Positions 20,581 through 29,710 of a stretch of DNA of 29,811 nt are shown here, in pieces (the stretch's first letter is position 1; each line of letters opens with the position of its first letter). The stretch is from Dissophora ornata. Taxonomy: Eukaryota; Mortierellomycota; Mortierellomycetes; Mortierellales; Mortierellaceae. Below the pieces are notes generated by a model that worked only from the letters and a program-made list of their open reading frames with translations, ran no database searches and was not told the DNA's origin. The position numbers and the translations under genes are program-made. Location of the stretch: positions 2,735-32,545 of the forward strand of contig MU616913.1 in NCBI GenBank assembly GCA_025201705.1, in the 5' to 3' direction.

Positions 20581-21264
20581 ACCCTGATACGCATTCACCC
20601 TTGGTCACAATTGTTTGTTTGCCCTCTCTGTGTGCCCACGGTTGCATGAGAGCACATTCCATTCTCAGGCACAGGCCACCCCTATTTAAGATTGATTGGA
20701 TCACACACAACAAATAGTCGCTCTCTGATCTAACTAAAATTGCTAGAAAGTCAGTCGCGTGTTGGATTCATCGATCTGCAATGCTTCTTTGTGCAGGAAG
20801 AAGGGCATCGCCTTGGCCATTGCATCCATAAAACTCGCTGCTATCCACTCTCGATGCATCACTAGACAAGTCCACAGCCAGCAGTCATATGCGCGCATTT
20901 CTCAGCCACGTCATCAAAAGTTTATTTTCTCTCGAGCGTTCAAGTTCACACGTTTCCTCTCGTCTCTCTCTCTCTTCGCCTTCCTCACCTCCACTTCCTG
21001 CTCCTCCTTCCTTCCCACAATTCATCCTCTCCCATACTCCTCATTCCACCTCGAATGTGAATGACTAATGCATTCCGTTGCATTCTTAAATAGATCAAGG
21101 TAAGTGAATGCAGAAGCGTAAGGAGTCTCGACGCGCCTCTCTGCATATTCCTTTTTCGACTTTTTTTTCTTTTCTCCCCTTCCACACACACAAACACGCG
21201 AGTTTGCTCATGCCAACTTCATCGTCCTTTCGTGGGGTTTCACGCTGCTAGGTTCAGGCAGCCG
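20581..21264 (+). promoter_or_regulatory. Promoter-like region and possible orphan 5' exon
   Basis: This region includes a TATTTAAG at 20683-20690 that could serve either strand. Near 20940-21050 lies about 110 bases of almost pure C/T, as in fungal 5' leaders. A sequence CAAG followed by GTAAGT at about 21098-21107 resembles a leader exon with a good donor. The ATG at about 21055 is followed at once by TGA, and no gene body follows; instead there are repeats. It may be the surviving promoter of a lost plus-strand gene. Confidence 0.3.
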
Positions 21265-21365
21265 GCAGTAGCTTTTTGTTCTCTTTTTATTGTGTGTTCT
21301 CTTTTTCTCTCTCTTTTCTCTTCTTTCTTTGCTCTCTTTTTTATTATTTTCATTATCTATCTGTT
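21265..21365. repeat. Pyrimidine-rich (plus) / A-G-rich (minus) tract
   Basis: About 100 bases are nearly all T and C on plus, with several TTCTCTTTTT-type subrepeats. Read on minus, the tract is an A-rich tail that directly follows the 21366-22038 segment, which is what the 3' end of a retrotransposed element would look like. It could also be ordinary low-complexity DNA. Confidence 0.5.
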
Positions 21366-21601
21366 ATGTTCGGGGTGGCGAGCAGCAGACGTTGCCTGGT
21401 AGGTCGCTGAGGATTGGGATGGCAATGGAGGGGCCCGACACGGTAGTCTCACCCTCGTGGTAGCAGAGGTGTGTAGACGAGTGTTCTCGCTGCAAGCAGG
21501 GTCGAGTGACCTTGCGGAAAGGTGGCCGGGATCCACCCCTCCCAAACCCTACAAGTCCTCTTTGACTAACGGCAACTGAACTAGGACACTACTCCAACAT
21601 G

Positions 21602-22038
21602 CCATGAGTAGTACCTCTGATTCCTTGTGTAGCAAGTGTGAGCGGACCTTCGGGGAAGATGCTGTGCACCACATTTGTGAGGTATTCAACGTAGACCATG
21701 GCATGGCGTTGACTTTCTCTTTGTTGGCCATAAGTAGTGCCTCTGTTTCCTCCCCTGTGGGGTATTCAACGTAGACGATGGTCAATATTTTTATCGTTTT
21801 CTATTGCCACGAGTAGTGCCTCTGTTGTCTCTTCTGGGTATTCAACGTAGACCGTGGTTGGTTTTCTTTTTTTTTTCCTTTCCACAACCATGAGTAGTGC
21901 CTCTGCTGCCTCTTGGGGTATTCAGTGTAGACCATGGTTGGTTTTCTCTCTCTTTTTTTTCTTTTTTTTTCTTTTTTTTCATAGCCATGTGTAGTGCCTC
22001 TGTTGCCTCCCTCGTGGGGTATTCAGCGTAGACCATGG
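21602..22038 (-). repeat. Array of five imperfect direct repeats with a conserved minus-strand reading
   Basis: Units: 21602-21701 (carrying about 45 extra bases), 21728-21781, 21807-21857, 21888-21937 and 21985-22038, separated by T/C-rich spacers. On plus each unit runs from CCATGAGTAGTGCCTCTG (or close) to GGTATTCAACGTAGACCATGG, so its ends are short inverted copies (CCATG/CATGG). Read on minus, four units encode variants of VYVEYP and three of these continue as .E.TEALLMA; the fourth is shifted after VYTEYP. Upstream on minus, a frame from an ATG at 22141 (GQADKLTAARKRIKKEEGKY) leads into unit 5. The motif resembles the RNP1 strand and next helix of an RNA-recognition motif. The array may be a worn coding repeat, perhaps from a retroelement; that is inference. 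Confidence 0.7.
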
Positions 22039-23785
22039 TATACTTTCCTTCCTCCTTCTTTATCCTTTTCCTTGCTGCTGTCAGCTTGTCAGCTTGGCCG
22101 GGGGCAATCCCGACTGAGAGGGTATGAGGGTAGGCCAACATTATTCGATGAGCAAGTTATATCCAACGAAAGGGTAAGTCACGATGTGATTAACAAGAAA
22201 TGGATAGCAATAAAAAGGGCTTTGATGCTAATCTCTATTGTTCTACGGTCTTTTTGCGAGCGACACTGTCTATTCGCTAGACCTGAATGACCGGACGATC
22301 TTGGTGCCCAATCCGATCGATCCGAGTGGCACGTACACCTGGCGCCCTATCTGACGGACTTTAGCGATGTGGCCAAGATTAGTGGATACATTTTAATAAA
22401 CCTCTCCTGTGCGACGCTGAATTTATGTCTGTTTCCGCGGTTATTGCGCCGAGCTATAAAAGTATACAGGCGACCGACAACGCCGCTATCTAGTATGCTA
22501 AAGTCCATATTCCGCTCACTTGTTTTTCGTCTTTTTCTTGTGAGCGGTGCTGTCGAGCTAGTTATCGTCAACATCATTATCCTCGGTAGCAACTCCATGG
22601 AAGTTTTATTCGCCTCATTCAGAAAGAGTTGGAGTACGAGGCAGCAATGACATAGAGCCTGAGCGACTAGAGTAAAATTTTGTCAAGAAGGATAAATAGC
22701 TGTTTAGGTTCGAGGTGTTTGCCAGTAACATTTTTGTCTGTCAGTTGGTCGCCTATATTGTCTCCGATGTAGGTCGCATAGGTTAGATAGAAAACTGAAA
22801 ACTTTGGTGTTGTAGGTCATACCGTTAAGGCTGTCTTCGAAAGTTTCAAGGTCGGTTGATCGACGTCAAGCCCTTGCAGAGAAATAGGGAGAATGAAGAG
22901 TCAATTGTGGACATGGTCCCAAAAAAGAAAGTCGAAATCACATTGCCACGAAGCTGGGAAAGCGCCTCATAGTTTTTCTTTCATACCCGACACCGTGGAG
23001 ATGAGATGATGTACTAAGAAACAGCGACTTGCCGAATGGGTGTAACCTCAGGAAGATCAAAAAGTGTTTCAGCACAGACATGTAGCGTTCGAAGTTGGCA
23101 CACTGTGTTTGCGCGGGTTGTTTCAAAGTTACTCTTGTCATTAAGAGGAAGCCCTTGGGAATTTTCCTTCATTGAAACCAGGGAAGCTTCACGGCTCTTA
23201 TCAAGCTTGACTAGTGCCTTTAGCCTAATGATACGTGCCATCCAACTCCGCAGAAAGTCATTTTCTCTTACCCTGAGCAGCTTCACCGGAAGTAACTTGA
23301 GGAGCTGAACAGGCAAACCCAAGGGGTTGGCAAGTATGCATACGCTAGAAGATACGATCATATAAAATCGTGACAACGTGAGCGAATGAGACAGAAGGGT
23401 GGCGCGAAGGAGTAAAGGAGCGAAGGCGAAATGGTTGACCATACAGGAGTATGTTCTGAGCTTCAAAACAAACATCAACTCTAGGATTGGAAACCCTCGT
23501 CCACCATGTTCATTACTACTCCTCCTCCAAAGGTCTCCTCTAGTTCATTCCGCTGCGTCGCAAATGGGTACGATGGAAAGGAGGCTGAGCACTGTTAGTC
23601 ATAAATGACACAGACTGCAACCACGGCATGTGTTGTTTCATTTGGCGTAAATTATTTGTGCCGCAGCAATATGAAGATATGAAGAAAGAAAATATAAACT
23701 TCAGATATGCGAAAATGCTGGCACCTTGTATTTCGAATCTATCATTTGCAAGAAAAAAAAAAATCTCCCTCGAGCTGCCCAAGCG
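22039..23785. other. Decayed region with unassigned coding-like fragments
   Basis: No intact gene is supported. Coding-like pieces on plus include about 22264-22344 (LDLNDRTILVPNPIDPSGTY, then a stop), an overlapping frame from about 22330 (LAPYLTDFSDVAKISGY), and 22710-22770 (FEVFASNIFVCQLVAYIVSD, ending at a possible GT donor), followed near 22818 by HTVKAVFESFK and a stop. They may be remains of one spliced gene, but I cannot name it. A 154-codon minus frame (23014-23478) has no known domain. The last part, with an A-rich run at about 23753-23763, is the leader of the next F-box gene. Confidence 0.35.
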
Positions 23786-25651
23786 ATGCGACCCTCAACA
23801 TTGGCCACTTATGTGTTTGGCCTCCCTGAAATCAGATTCCAGATCGCGTTGTATCTGGATGCCGTAGATGTCCTCGCCTGCTCCAAGGTCTCAAGGACGT
23901 TTTACGCCTCCTTTACACCACTTGTGTGGATAGATCTCCATTTCGGAAAGAGTTGCGTAATCGACCGACAAAAGTCCCCTCTGGGCAGGTTCGTCGTTAT
24001 CCCCGACACCCTTACCACAATCTCCCCGTCTGAAGTCCATGAGAACGACGAGGAAGGACCCAATAATCCGCTTCTTGAGATTCTTCAGAGGAATGCCCCA
24101 TGGGTTCGCTCTCTCACAATCCAAGATCACAACTCGGTCTTTCCTTTAATCGCCGGGAGAGCTTTCACTCGCCTCGAATCGATCACACTCGAGGGCCTGC
24201 GCTGGGAAAAAACGGAGAAGCACGAGGCTGCGTACTGGAAAACATGCAGGGAGTTGATGTATCGGAACAAGTCTCAACTCCGGTCACTTACACTGTCCAA
24301 CTGGACTTTTCCATATTCTAAACCTCTCCCTGGCCAACCTCGATGGAACCCGATCCTGAAGTGTACACAGAGCTGGAATCTGCGATCGCTTAATCTTCAG
24401 AAATGTTCTATCCGAGGACAACATTTGAGCGCGCTCTGGAAGATCTGTGAGCGACTCGAGGCACTTACAATGGAGTTTTGCCAAATTGATCTGACAATGC
24501 GACCAGTTGTCCTCCACAAGAAGGGTAGCGAAAACAAAGAGAAAGCGAAAGTCGCATCGAAAACGACAAAGACCCCAGATGAATCCACTCCATCTTCACA
24601 ACCACCACGATTTCCACTACTAAAGGACCTAACACTCGAAAGGAACGTATCTCGTCCGATTCAAGAGCTCAACTTGCTGATCGGTCAATGCCCTCGCCTG
24701 GAGACTCTTCATTGGAACATCGAACGCCGATTATTACCACAAGAAGAATTTTTAACACTCTGTGAGGCATCGAACTGGCCGGAACTCGATTCTATCACGT
24801 TTAGGGGCAATTGCTCCCGCATCTCAAATCAATCGTTCGGACGGTTCCTGCGGGCCACAAGGAAGCCCATGCGTCGAATCGATTCCATGATAGATGCAAT
24901 TGATGCTCTTAGCTATAACGAGCTTCGATCACGACACTTTGCAACCATCGAAGTCATCGACCTCTCTCGCGGCAGCGAAGTCAAGCAAGAATGGGTCAAC
25001 GAGGTTCTCACGTCCTGTCCGAACCTGCAAAAATTCGTAGCCAAGTGCATCCGAGCGCAGGACATGCTCAAGATGCCCTGGGCATGCCTTGGTCTACAGG
25101 AGCTCATTGCGTTTATTGACATGGGATTTCCGGACAATGGACCCCACCGCAAGCTCACGGAAGAAGAGTTAGAACAGTGCCGAGCTGTCTACAAACATCT
25201 GGCGGCGCTGAAGGAGTTACGTGTCTTGGATATGCTCTCTGGCTATTTAGGCCTACGCGCGAGCTCGGAAGTGCCGCATAGCGATCCACTTCATTTACGG
25301 CATTTTCTCGTACCGCTGCCAATGCGGCTGGAGGCTGGACTGGATCTACTGGCATCTTCCAAAAACTTGGAGAAGGTCTCCTTCTATGGAGGAAGACATG
25401 TCGTACATAAAAAGACTCTAGTTTGGATGGTCGCTCACTGGAAGCGGCTCGGAGCCCTCTCCGGAAGATGGAGGATACAACAAGGCACAGCCAAAGAGGT
25501 CGTGGATAGATACTTTTGGCATGGAAAATTGAGATGGTGGCTAGAGCAACGCGGGGTCAATACCTGTCACTCCTTCTATGACGAGTCGCCGAATGAAGAG
25601 TTTAACGGCGTAGATTGTGGAGACTGTTGTGCGTTGTCTGACGACGAATAA
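23786..25651 (+). CDS. F-box/leucine-rich-repeat protein, intronless (second of three)
   Basis: Predicted SCF ubiquitin-ligase substrate receptor of 621 aa. The chosen start, MRPSTLATYVFGLPEI, puts the F-box at residues about 10-55 (LPEIRFQIALYLDAVDVLACSKVSRTF with a closing VWIDLHF). An in-frame ATG at 23726 would add 20 residues encoded partly by an A-run and is less likely. LRR-type segments follow (LRSLTLSNWTF, LRSLNLQKCSI, LEALTMEFCQI, LKDLTLERNVS, LETLHWNIERR). They are interrupted by a Lys/Ser/Thr-rich linker (about residues 245-275) likely to be disordered. The C-terminus is acidic with several Cys (DCGDCC then SDDE). No introns. It faces the third F-box gene, with only 116 bp between the stop codons. 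Its target is unknown. Confidence 0.87.
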   Translation: MRPSTLATYVFGLPEIRFQIALYLDAVDVLACSKVSRTFYASFTPLVWIDLHFGKSCVIDRQKSPLGRFVVIPDTLTTISPSEVHENDEEGPNNPLLEILQRNAPWVRSLTIQDHNSVFPLIAGRAFTRLESITLEGLRWEKTEKHEAAYWKTCRELMYRNKSQLRSLTLSNWTFPYSKPLPGQPRWNPILKCTQSWNLRSLNLQKCSIRGQHLSALWKICERLEALTMEFCQIDLTMRPVVLHKKGSENKEKAKVASKTTKTPDESTPSSQPPRFPLLKDLTLERNVSRPIQELNLLIGQCPRLETLHWNIERRLLPQEEFLTLCEASNWPELDSITFRGNCSRISNQSFGRFLRATRKPMRRIDSMIDAIDALSYNELRSRHFATIEVIDLSRGSEVKQEWVNEVLTSCPNLQKFVAKCIRAQDMLKMPWACLGLQELIAFIDMGFPDNGPHRKLTEEELEQCRAVYKHLAALKELRVLDMLSGYLGLRASSEVPHSDPLHLRHFLVPLPMRLEAGLDLLASSKNLEKVSFYGGRHVVHKKTLVWMVAHWKRLGALSGRWRIQQGTAKEVVDRYFWHGKLRWWLEQRGVNTCHSFYDESPNEEFNGVDCGDCCALSDDE

Positions 25652-25767
25652 GAAATGGGTGGCGCTGAACAATGAAAGGAATAAAATCTAACGTCGTTGA
25701 CAACGCAACGTGCTTATCCAGCACAATTGAGCTGCAAATCGCTTTAGTAGCTCTGTGCGATGCGTGT

Positions 25768-27567
25768 TTATTCCTTTGCGCGTGTATCAAACCACTCGCC
25801 ACAATTCCGAAGGGATCGTCGCGTATGTGGTTTTCCTGTCCTACTAACTTTCTTCTGGTTCCTTCGCAGCACCCACTCCTCTTCTTCACGGCCCAGATCG
25901 CTGTCGAATTCATGCCTCACCACCTGCATGTAGCCATTGTCACAATCAAAACCATGCCGTCTCTGACCTGCTACCTGGCACATCCTATCCAACCTATCGC
26001 GCTCCCGAAGATCCGCAATTGTAGACCAGTCGATGCTAATCCATTCCATATCCATTTGATTTACTCTGGGTAGTCCGACCTGTTCCATGTAAGCGCAGGC
26101 TCTCTCGAGGGGAACATTTCTGATAGCATGGAGTAAGCTCCAGTCCCATACAAAAGACACCTTCTTCAGGGATTTTAGGGACCGCAGCGTATTGTAAAGC
26201 AATCCCACCTGTATGGCAGTTCTGCGCGTCGCGTCTGCGGTCAATTCCACTGTTTGATGCGGTTTTTGAGGGGCCAGTATCGTTGAATTATCATGTGTGG
26301 ATTGTTCAATGAACAACGTCACGGACTCGAGTTTGCTACAAACCCACGGCAGCATCGTTGTTGCCTCTGCCAGACCCTGAACTATTGAAGCGGTTGCCCA
26401 GGCTGGTATGGTTTCCAAGTTCACATCTCGGGCAATATCGTCCAGTGCCAAAGTCTGACATTGTATATCCAATTCTCGCAGATTTGGACATTGCTCCAAG
26501 ACCGTATGGATCCCTACATGCCAACAATCCGTCATCCCACGCAAGCTGAGGACTTCGAGTGAATCCGTACAGTGAGCCAGTAACGCATGAACGAGTGTCC
26601 TAGGAGACGTCGTATGACCACCCAAGTGACTCGAACTAATATTTAACGAGACCTTGCGTAGTCCATGCGGGTACGCCTTCAGTAATGGCAAGGGAACGGC
26701 AATCGGAACGCAATATCCACTGTCGTGCTCGAATGAAAGTAGATTCGGACAGTGCTTGATCGTTGTCGCTACGAGCTCCCGGTGAGCTTCGACAGTGATT
26801 CGCGGTGACTTGAGCTCCTCCAGTAATGGACACTTCTCCAGAAGAGGGACCAGCAGATCGTGTGCGAAACTGAATAAACCTCCATGAAGAATAAGCCGTC
26901 GAAGTAATGTTGGTCGACGGAGTTCTAATCTGGCCTCTGCCTCGCTTTCGTAGTAGACGTCAAGATATATCTCTAGCTCTTCTAGATGGGCTGGGCAGTG
27001 CTGCAAGAACGCTACGATACCTAGAAGTTCGAACCGCAGATTGATTGAAATGCTCCTCAGGGACCTGTGGGTCGAGAGCGCCTGGAGCACATCCAAGGTA
27101 AATGGCACAGGGAAGAATCCATCGACAGTATGATGGATCTTCAGCACTTCCAGTCCTCTGTTCCTTGATATCAATGAAAGTGCGTTGCAAGAAGTATCCA
27201 GTTCAGTCCAAACAGCATCGTATAATATCTCCCAACTTTGCGATTCAGGTGAAAGAGGCCATGATATGTAGGCAAAGTCTACGCAGGACAGTTCCTTTAA
27301 TTGAGTGCAGCGTGACTTAAGAAGATACTCTGCATCGCCAAGATCGACTTCAAGGTTTCGGATCCTGTAGGCGTTATCGAGGATATCCCAGGTTTGCGTT
27401 GAATTGAGATTGACGAATCGTACGTCTCGGTAGCGATGGGGTCCAAAGATGTTCCCCCAAGATCTGTTAACACGATAGCAGCACCAGATGTCATGAGGGC
27501 TGAGATGGTCGCATATGGCAGCGACCAGTAACGGGATATCAAAAACGGAGATGTGGATGGAGAGCAT
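25768..27567 (-). CDS. F-box/leucine-rich-repeat protein, intronless (third of three)
   Basis: Predicted SCF ubiquitin-ligase substrate receptor of 599 aa. The F-box lies at residues about 7-52 (FDIPLLVAAICDHLSPHDI, then WCCYRVNRSW and YRDVRF). Repeated leucine-rich segments follow (LEVLKIHHTVDG, LRSISINLRFEL, LEELEIYLDVY, LRRLILHGGLF, LRKVSLNISSS, LEVLSLRGMTD, LRELDIQCQTL). The last 40 residues are strongly basic (RRNQKKVSR, TRRSLRN), which may be a nuclear localisation signal. No introns are needed. An AT-rich element (AATAAAA on minus at about 27657-27664) lies about 90-98 nt before the ATG. It is convergent with the second F-box gene. The three F-box proteins share layout but are clearly diverged, so they are old paralogues, not recent tandem copies. 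Confidence 0.87.
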   Translation of the reverse strand: MLSIHISVFDIPLLVAAICDHLSPHDIWCCYRVNRSWGNIFGPHRYRDVRFVNLNSTQTWDILDNAYRIRNLEVDLGDAEYLLKSRCTQLKELSCVDFAYISWPLSPESQSWEILYDAVWTELDTSCNALSLISRNRGLEVLKIHHTVDGFFPVPFTLDVLQALSTHRSLRSISINLRFELLGIVAFLQHCPAHLEELEIYLDVYYESEAEARLELRRPTLLRRLILHGGLFSFAHDLLVPLLEKCPLLEELKSPRITVEAHRELVATTIKHCPNLLSFEHDSGYCVPIAVPLPLLKAYPHGLRKVSLNISSSHLGGHTTSPRTLVHALLAHCTDSLEVLSLRGMTDCWHVGIHTVLEQCPNLRELDIQCQTLALDDIARDVNLETIPAWATASIVQGLAEATTMLPWVCSKLESVTLFIEQSTHDNSTILAPQKPHQTVELTADATRRTAIQVGLLYNTLRSLKSLKKVSFVWDWSLLHAIRNVPLERACAYMEQVGLPRVNQMDMEWISIDWSTIADLRERDRLDRMCQVAGQRRHGFDCDNGYMQVVRHEFDSDLGREEEEWVLRRNQKKVSRTGKPHTRRSLRNCGEWFDTRAKE

Positions 27568-28624
27568 ACAAGGATTGTTGGCTAGGAAGACAGAAAGGAA
27601 AGGAGCAACATATTTGGTTCGATTAGTTCAGAGTACACTGTACTACCCTGTGCTTCTTTTTATTCTAGATCTTTCAGGACGGATGCAGGGCGCAGTCGAA
27701 CATGAACATGTGAAAAGAATGCCCTCGAGAGGGACCGTTCGTTGCCAGAAATATACAAAGACTGGTGTTCCGACTTGTAATCACCTGGACGCGTCCGTCG
27801 TTGGAATACATCTCTTGGAACAAGGCGAGTCACCTAATAAGCAAAGCACAAGTTGGTGGCGTTTCAAGAGACCGCTCTCGGTCCTCTCCCCAGTCTTCTG
27901 AATAAAGTTATGTCCAAAAGTTCCGAGGGGACACACACATAGGATTTCATTTCCATGAAACTCTCATGGCCGCGAACTCAGGGTGGTGAATACCTCTACA
28001 GTGCATCAATGCATCCATGGTCTTTTCAGCGTCCACTGTGGGACCATCTTGCAGCCCAATGATCCTTCATCGTCGAGAAAAAGGCGTCTCTCTCCTGTGT
28101 TCATTCCCTTCTCTCCTTAGGAACCTGACCCGCTCACACGCGACTGTGCTGCTGCCGGTAGCTTACATTCATCTGTGAGAGCGGCGGGCCCTGCGGAGAA
28201 GCGTCAAGTTGTAGTCAAGCTACTTCTCTTGCGTGGACAGAGGTGAAAAGACCACTTCCCGTCTACCATGCCTCGCGGCGTGGCAGGTCACTGCTGATTT
28301 GCGCTGATTTGCTTGGAGATGGGGACCAGTGTTCATGTACGCTGGAGCCAGTAAGCCTGGGTTGCAATTTGCATGCATGACTGTCGTCCAGCTTGCACTC
28401 TTCTTACGGGTGAGGGGAGTGCGTGTCAGCCCTCTGGCTTACTGCTAACTTGCTTCAGGCAGCTGGTTCTGGGATGAAGGTCTTGTGCATCTACTCGCGA
28501 ATCTGAGCAAAGTCGGCGCTGAGCCCATGGTATCCTATCCTTGCCTGCTCGGCTGTCTCCGGGCCTCATCCGCTTCACTCTTTTGGCGGGACCTTTACTT
28601 CGAATTCCTTGCGAGCTTGGTATA
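27568..28624. other. Gene-free region upstream of the third F-box gene
   Basis: About 1 kb with no supported gene. The left end is the upstream region of the F-box gene on minus. A plus frame at 27515-27901 partly overlaps that gene and shows no domain. Small features: a GCTGATTTGC doublet near 28293-28312 and a short GC-rich inverted repeat (ATGCC..CGGCGTGGCA) near 28267-28286. Nothing else stands out. Confidence 0.45.
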
Positions 28625-29080
28625 CAGTTGAACCTGATTTAACCGAAACTGGACTAAAGGAAAACCTGGGGTGGGAACCAATTTTCGGCCCCAATGAAAA
28701 ACATATGGTGTTTCCAGAAAATCGAGCTGAAGACAAAAAGAAAGCTTTCTTTTGGTCCCAATACTCAAGTAAAATCCAAATATAGGATTTGCATACATTT
28801 TATTTGCCTTTCGCAACATCATCTCAAGGAGAGTAGAGTCGTTTACTGGAAACCGGACACGCGCTTACTGTCAGCGTAGTCTCTCATTCTGCGGATGGCG
28901 GCTATGCTTACTGTTTGATCTGTGCCCTGCTGTTTGAAATAAAGCTGAAGAGTGTTCAGCATCTGGTATACAAGAGAGGAGTTTCCTATAGGTTCTTCTG
29001 CTGTCACCTTCCGCCTTGGGCTATCGGAAAATCTGGCTTAAAGGACCAACCAGTCCCGATAGTTTAGGCAAAGCCAGCTG
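28625..29080. mobile_element. Worn TA-flanked terminal-inverted-repeat element (pogo/Tc1-like MITE)
   Basis: The left end starts TA-CAGTTGAACCTGATTTAACC, matching the general form of fungal pogo-type termini, which carry repeated AACCGAA-like motifs. The right end finishes CAGCTG-TA, so both ends have CAG/CTG next to a TA, the usual Tc1/mariner/pogo target-site duplication. The inner terminal sequences match only loosely, and motifs such as CTGG.CT.AAGGA occur near both ends in the same orientation. At 456 bp, with no transposase, it would be non-autonomous. The match to pogo-type ends is from memory of their general form. Confidence 0.4.
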
Positions 29081-29710
29081 TACTCCCTTTCGCAAGGTCC
29101 CTAAACCTTATCCTTCTTGCCAGCAGTCGTAGTTCCAAAGTCGAGAATAGTGGCAGATTTTGGAGGCAACCCCTCGGCAGAAATTTCCCATGGTTCCACT
29201 CTCTTTCCTTCTCAAAATGTGGAGCGTAAGAGAGAGCTGGCTAGTATCTTTGGGCTGTGATGTTGTCGAATTTGTTGGCTGCATTTTAGCACAAGGAAGG
29301 AGCTCCGTTGCCGCAACAAGGTACTGCAGATGACGTTTTCTCTCGACTGTCTTTGAGGTGAATTAGAGACAGCATAAAATAAACAAGAATGGCACATGTT
29401 ATTAACATGGACCAATTGGCTCACTGCAACCAGTTACTACTTCTATTTTTCTCCTCGGGGTTTATTGTCTATATGTTTGCACACGAAACGCTTTGGCGTC
29501 GGAAAGTACGGTTCTGGGCATTGGGCACTAGACAAACACGGCATGAATGGCTCTATCGATTTATCCATTGACAAACAAACCGCAAAAGCAATATTAGGCA
29601 CATGGGACAAAACGGTCTGCAGAGGAAACAGCGGGAAATAAAATAAAATAGAAAGTCAACAACGTGAGAGCCATGCCCAGATTGAATGGACAAAGCTTGG
29701 GTGTGGACAA
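29081..29710. other. Gene-free region
   Basis: No supported gene on either strand. The open frames (29212-29424 minus, 29389-29571 plus, 29396-29641 plus) are short, lack domains and overlap one another in different frames. An AAATAAAATAAAATA run lies at about 29637-29651. Confidence 0.4.

Noticed and set aside
20759..21064. 101-codon plus frame ending in a Ser/Phe/Leu-rich stretch
   Set aside because: The hydrophobic look comes from the pyrimidine-rich leader-like tract; not a credible signal or membrane protein.
21602..22038. CRISPR-like array
   Set aside because: Units vary in sequence and length, spacers are T/C-rich and not unique, and the genome is eukaryotic.
21549..22141. Treating the repeat region as one intact minus-strand protein
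   Set aside because: Frames shift between units and stops separate them; only the motif reading within units is kept.
23014..23478. 154-codon minus frame upstream of the second F-box gene
   Set aside because: Leu-rich but without a recognisable F-box, LRR spacing or other domain, and overlapped by a plus frame.
27600..27640. Possible tRNA T-arm (GGTTCGATT)
   Set aside because: No acceptor stem or anticodon arm can be folded around it; no tRNA or rRNA gene was found in the window.
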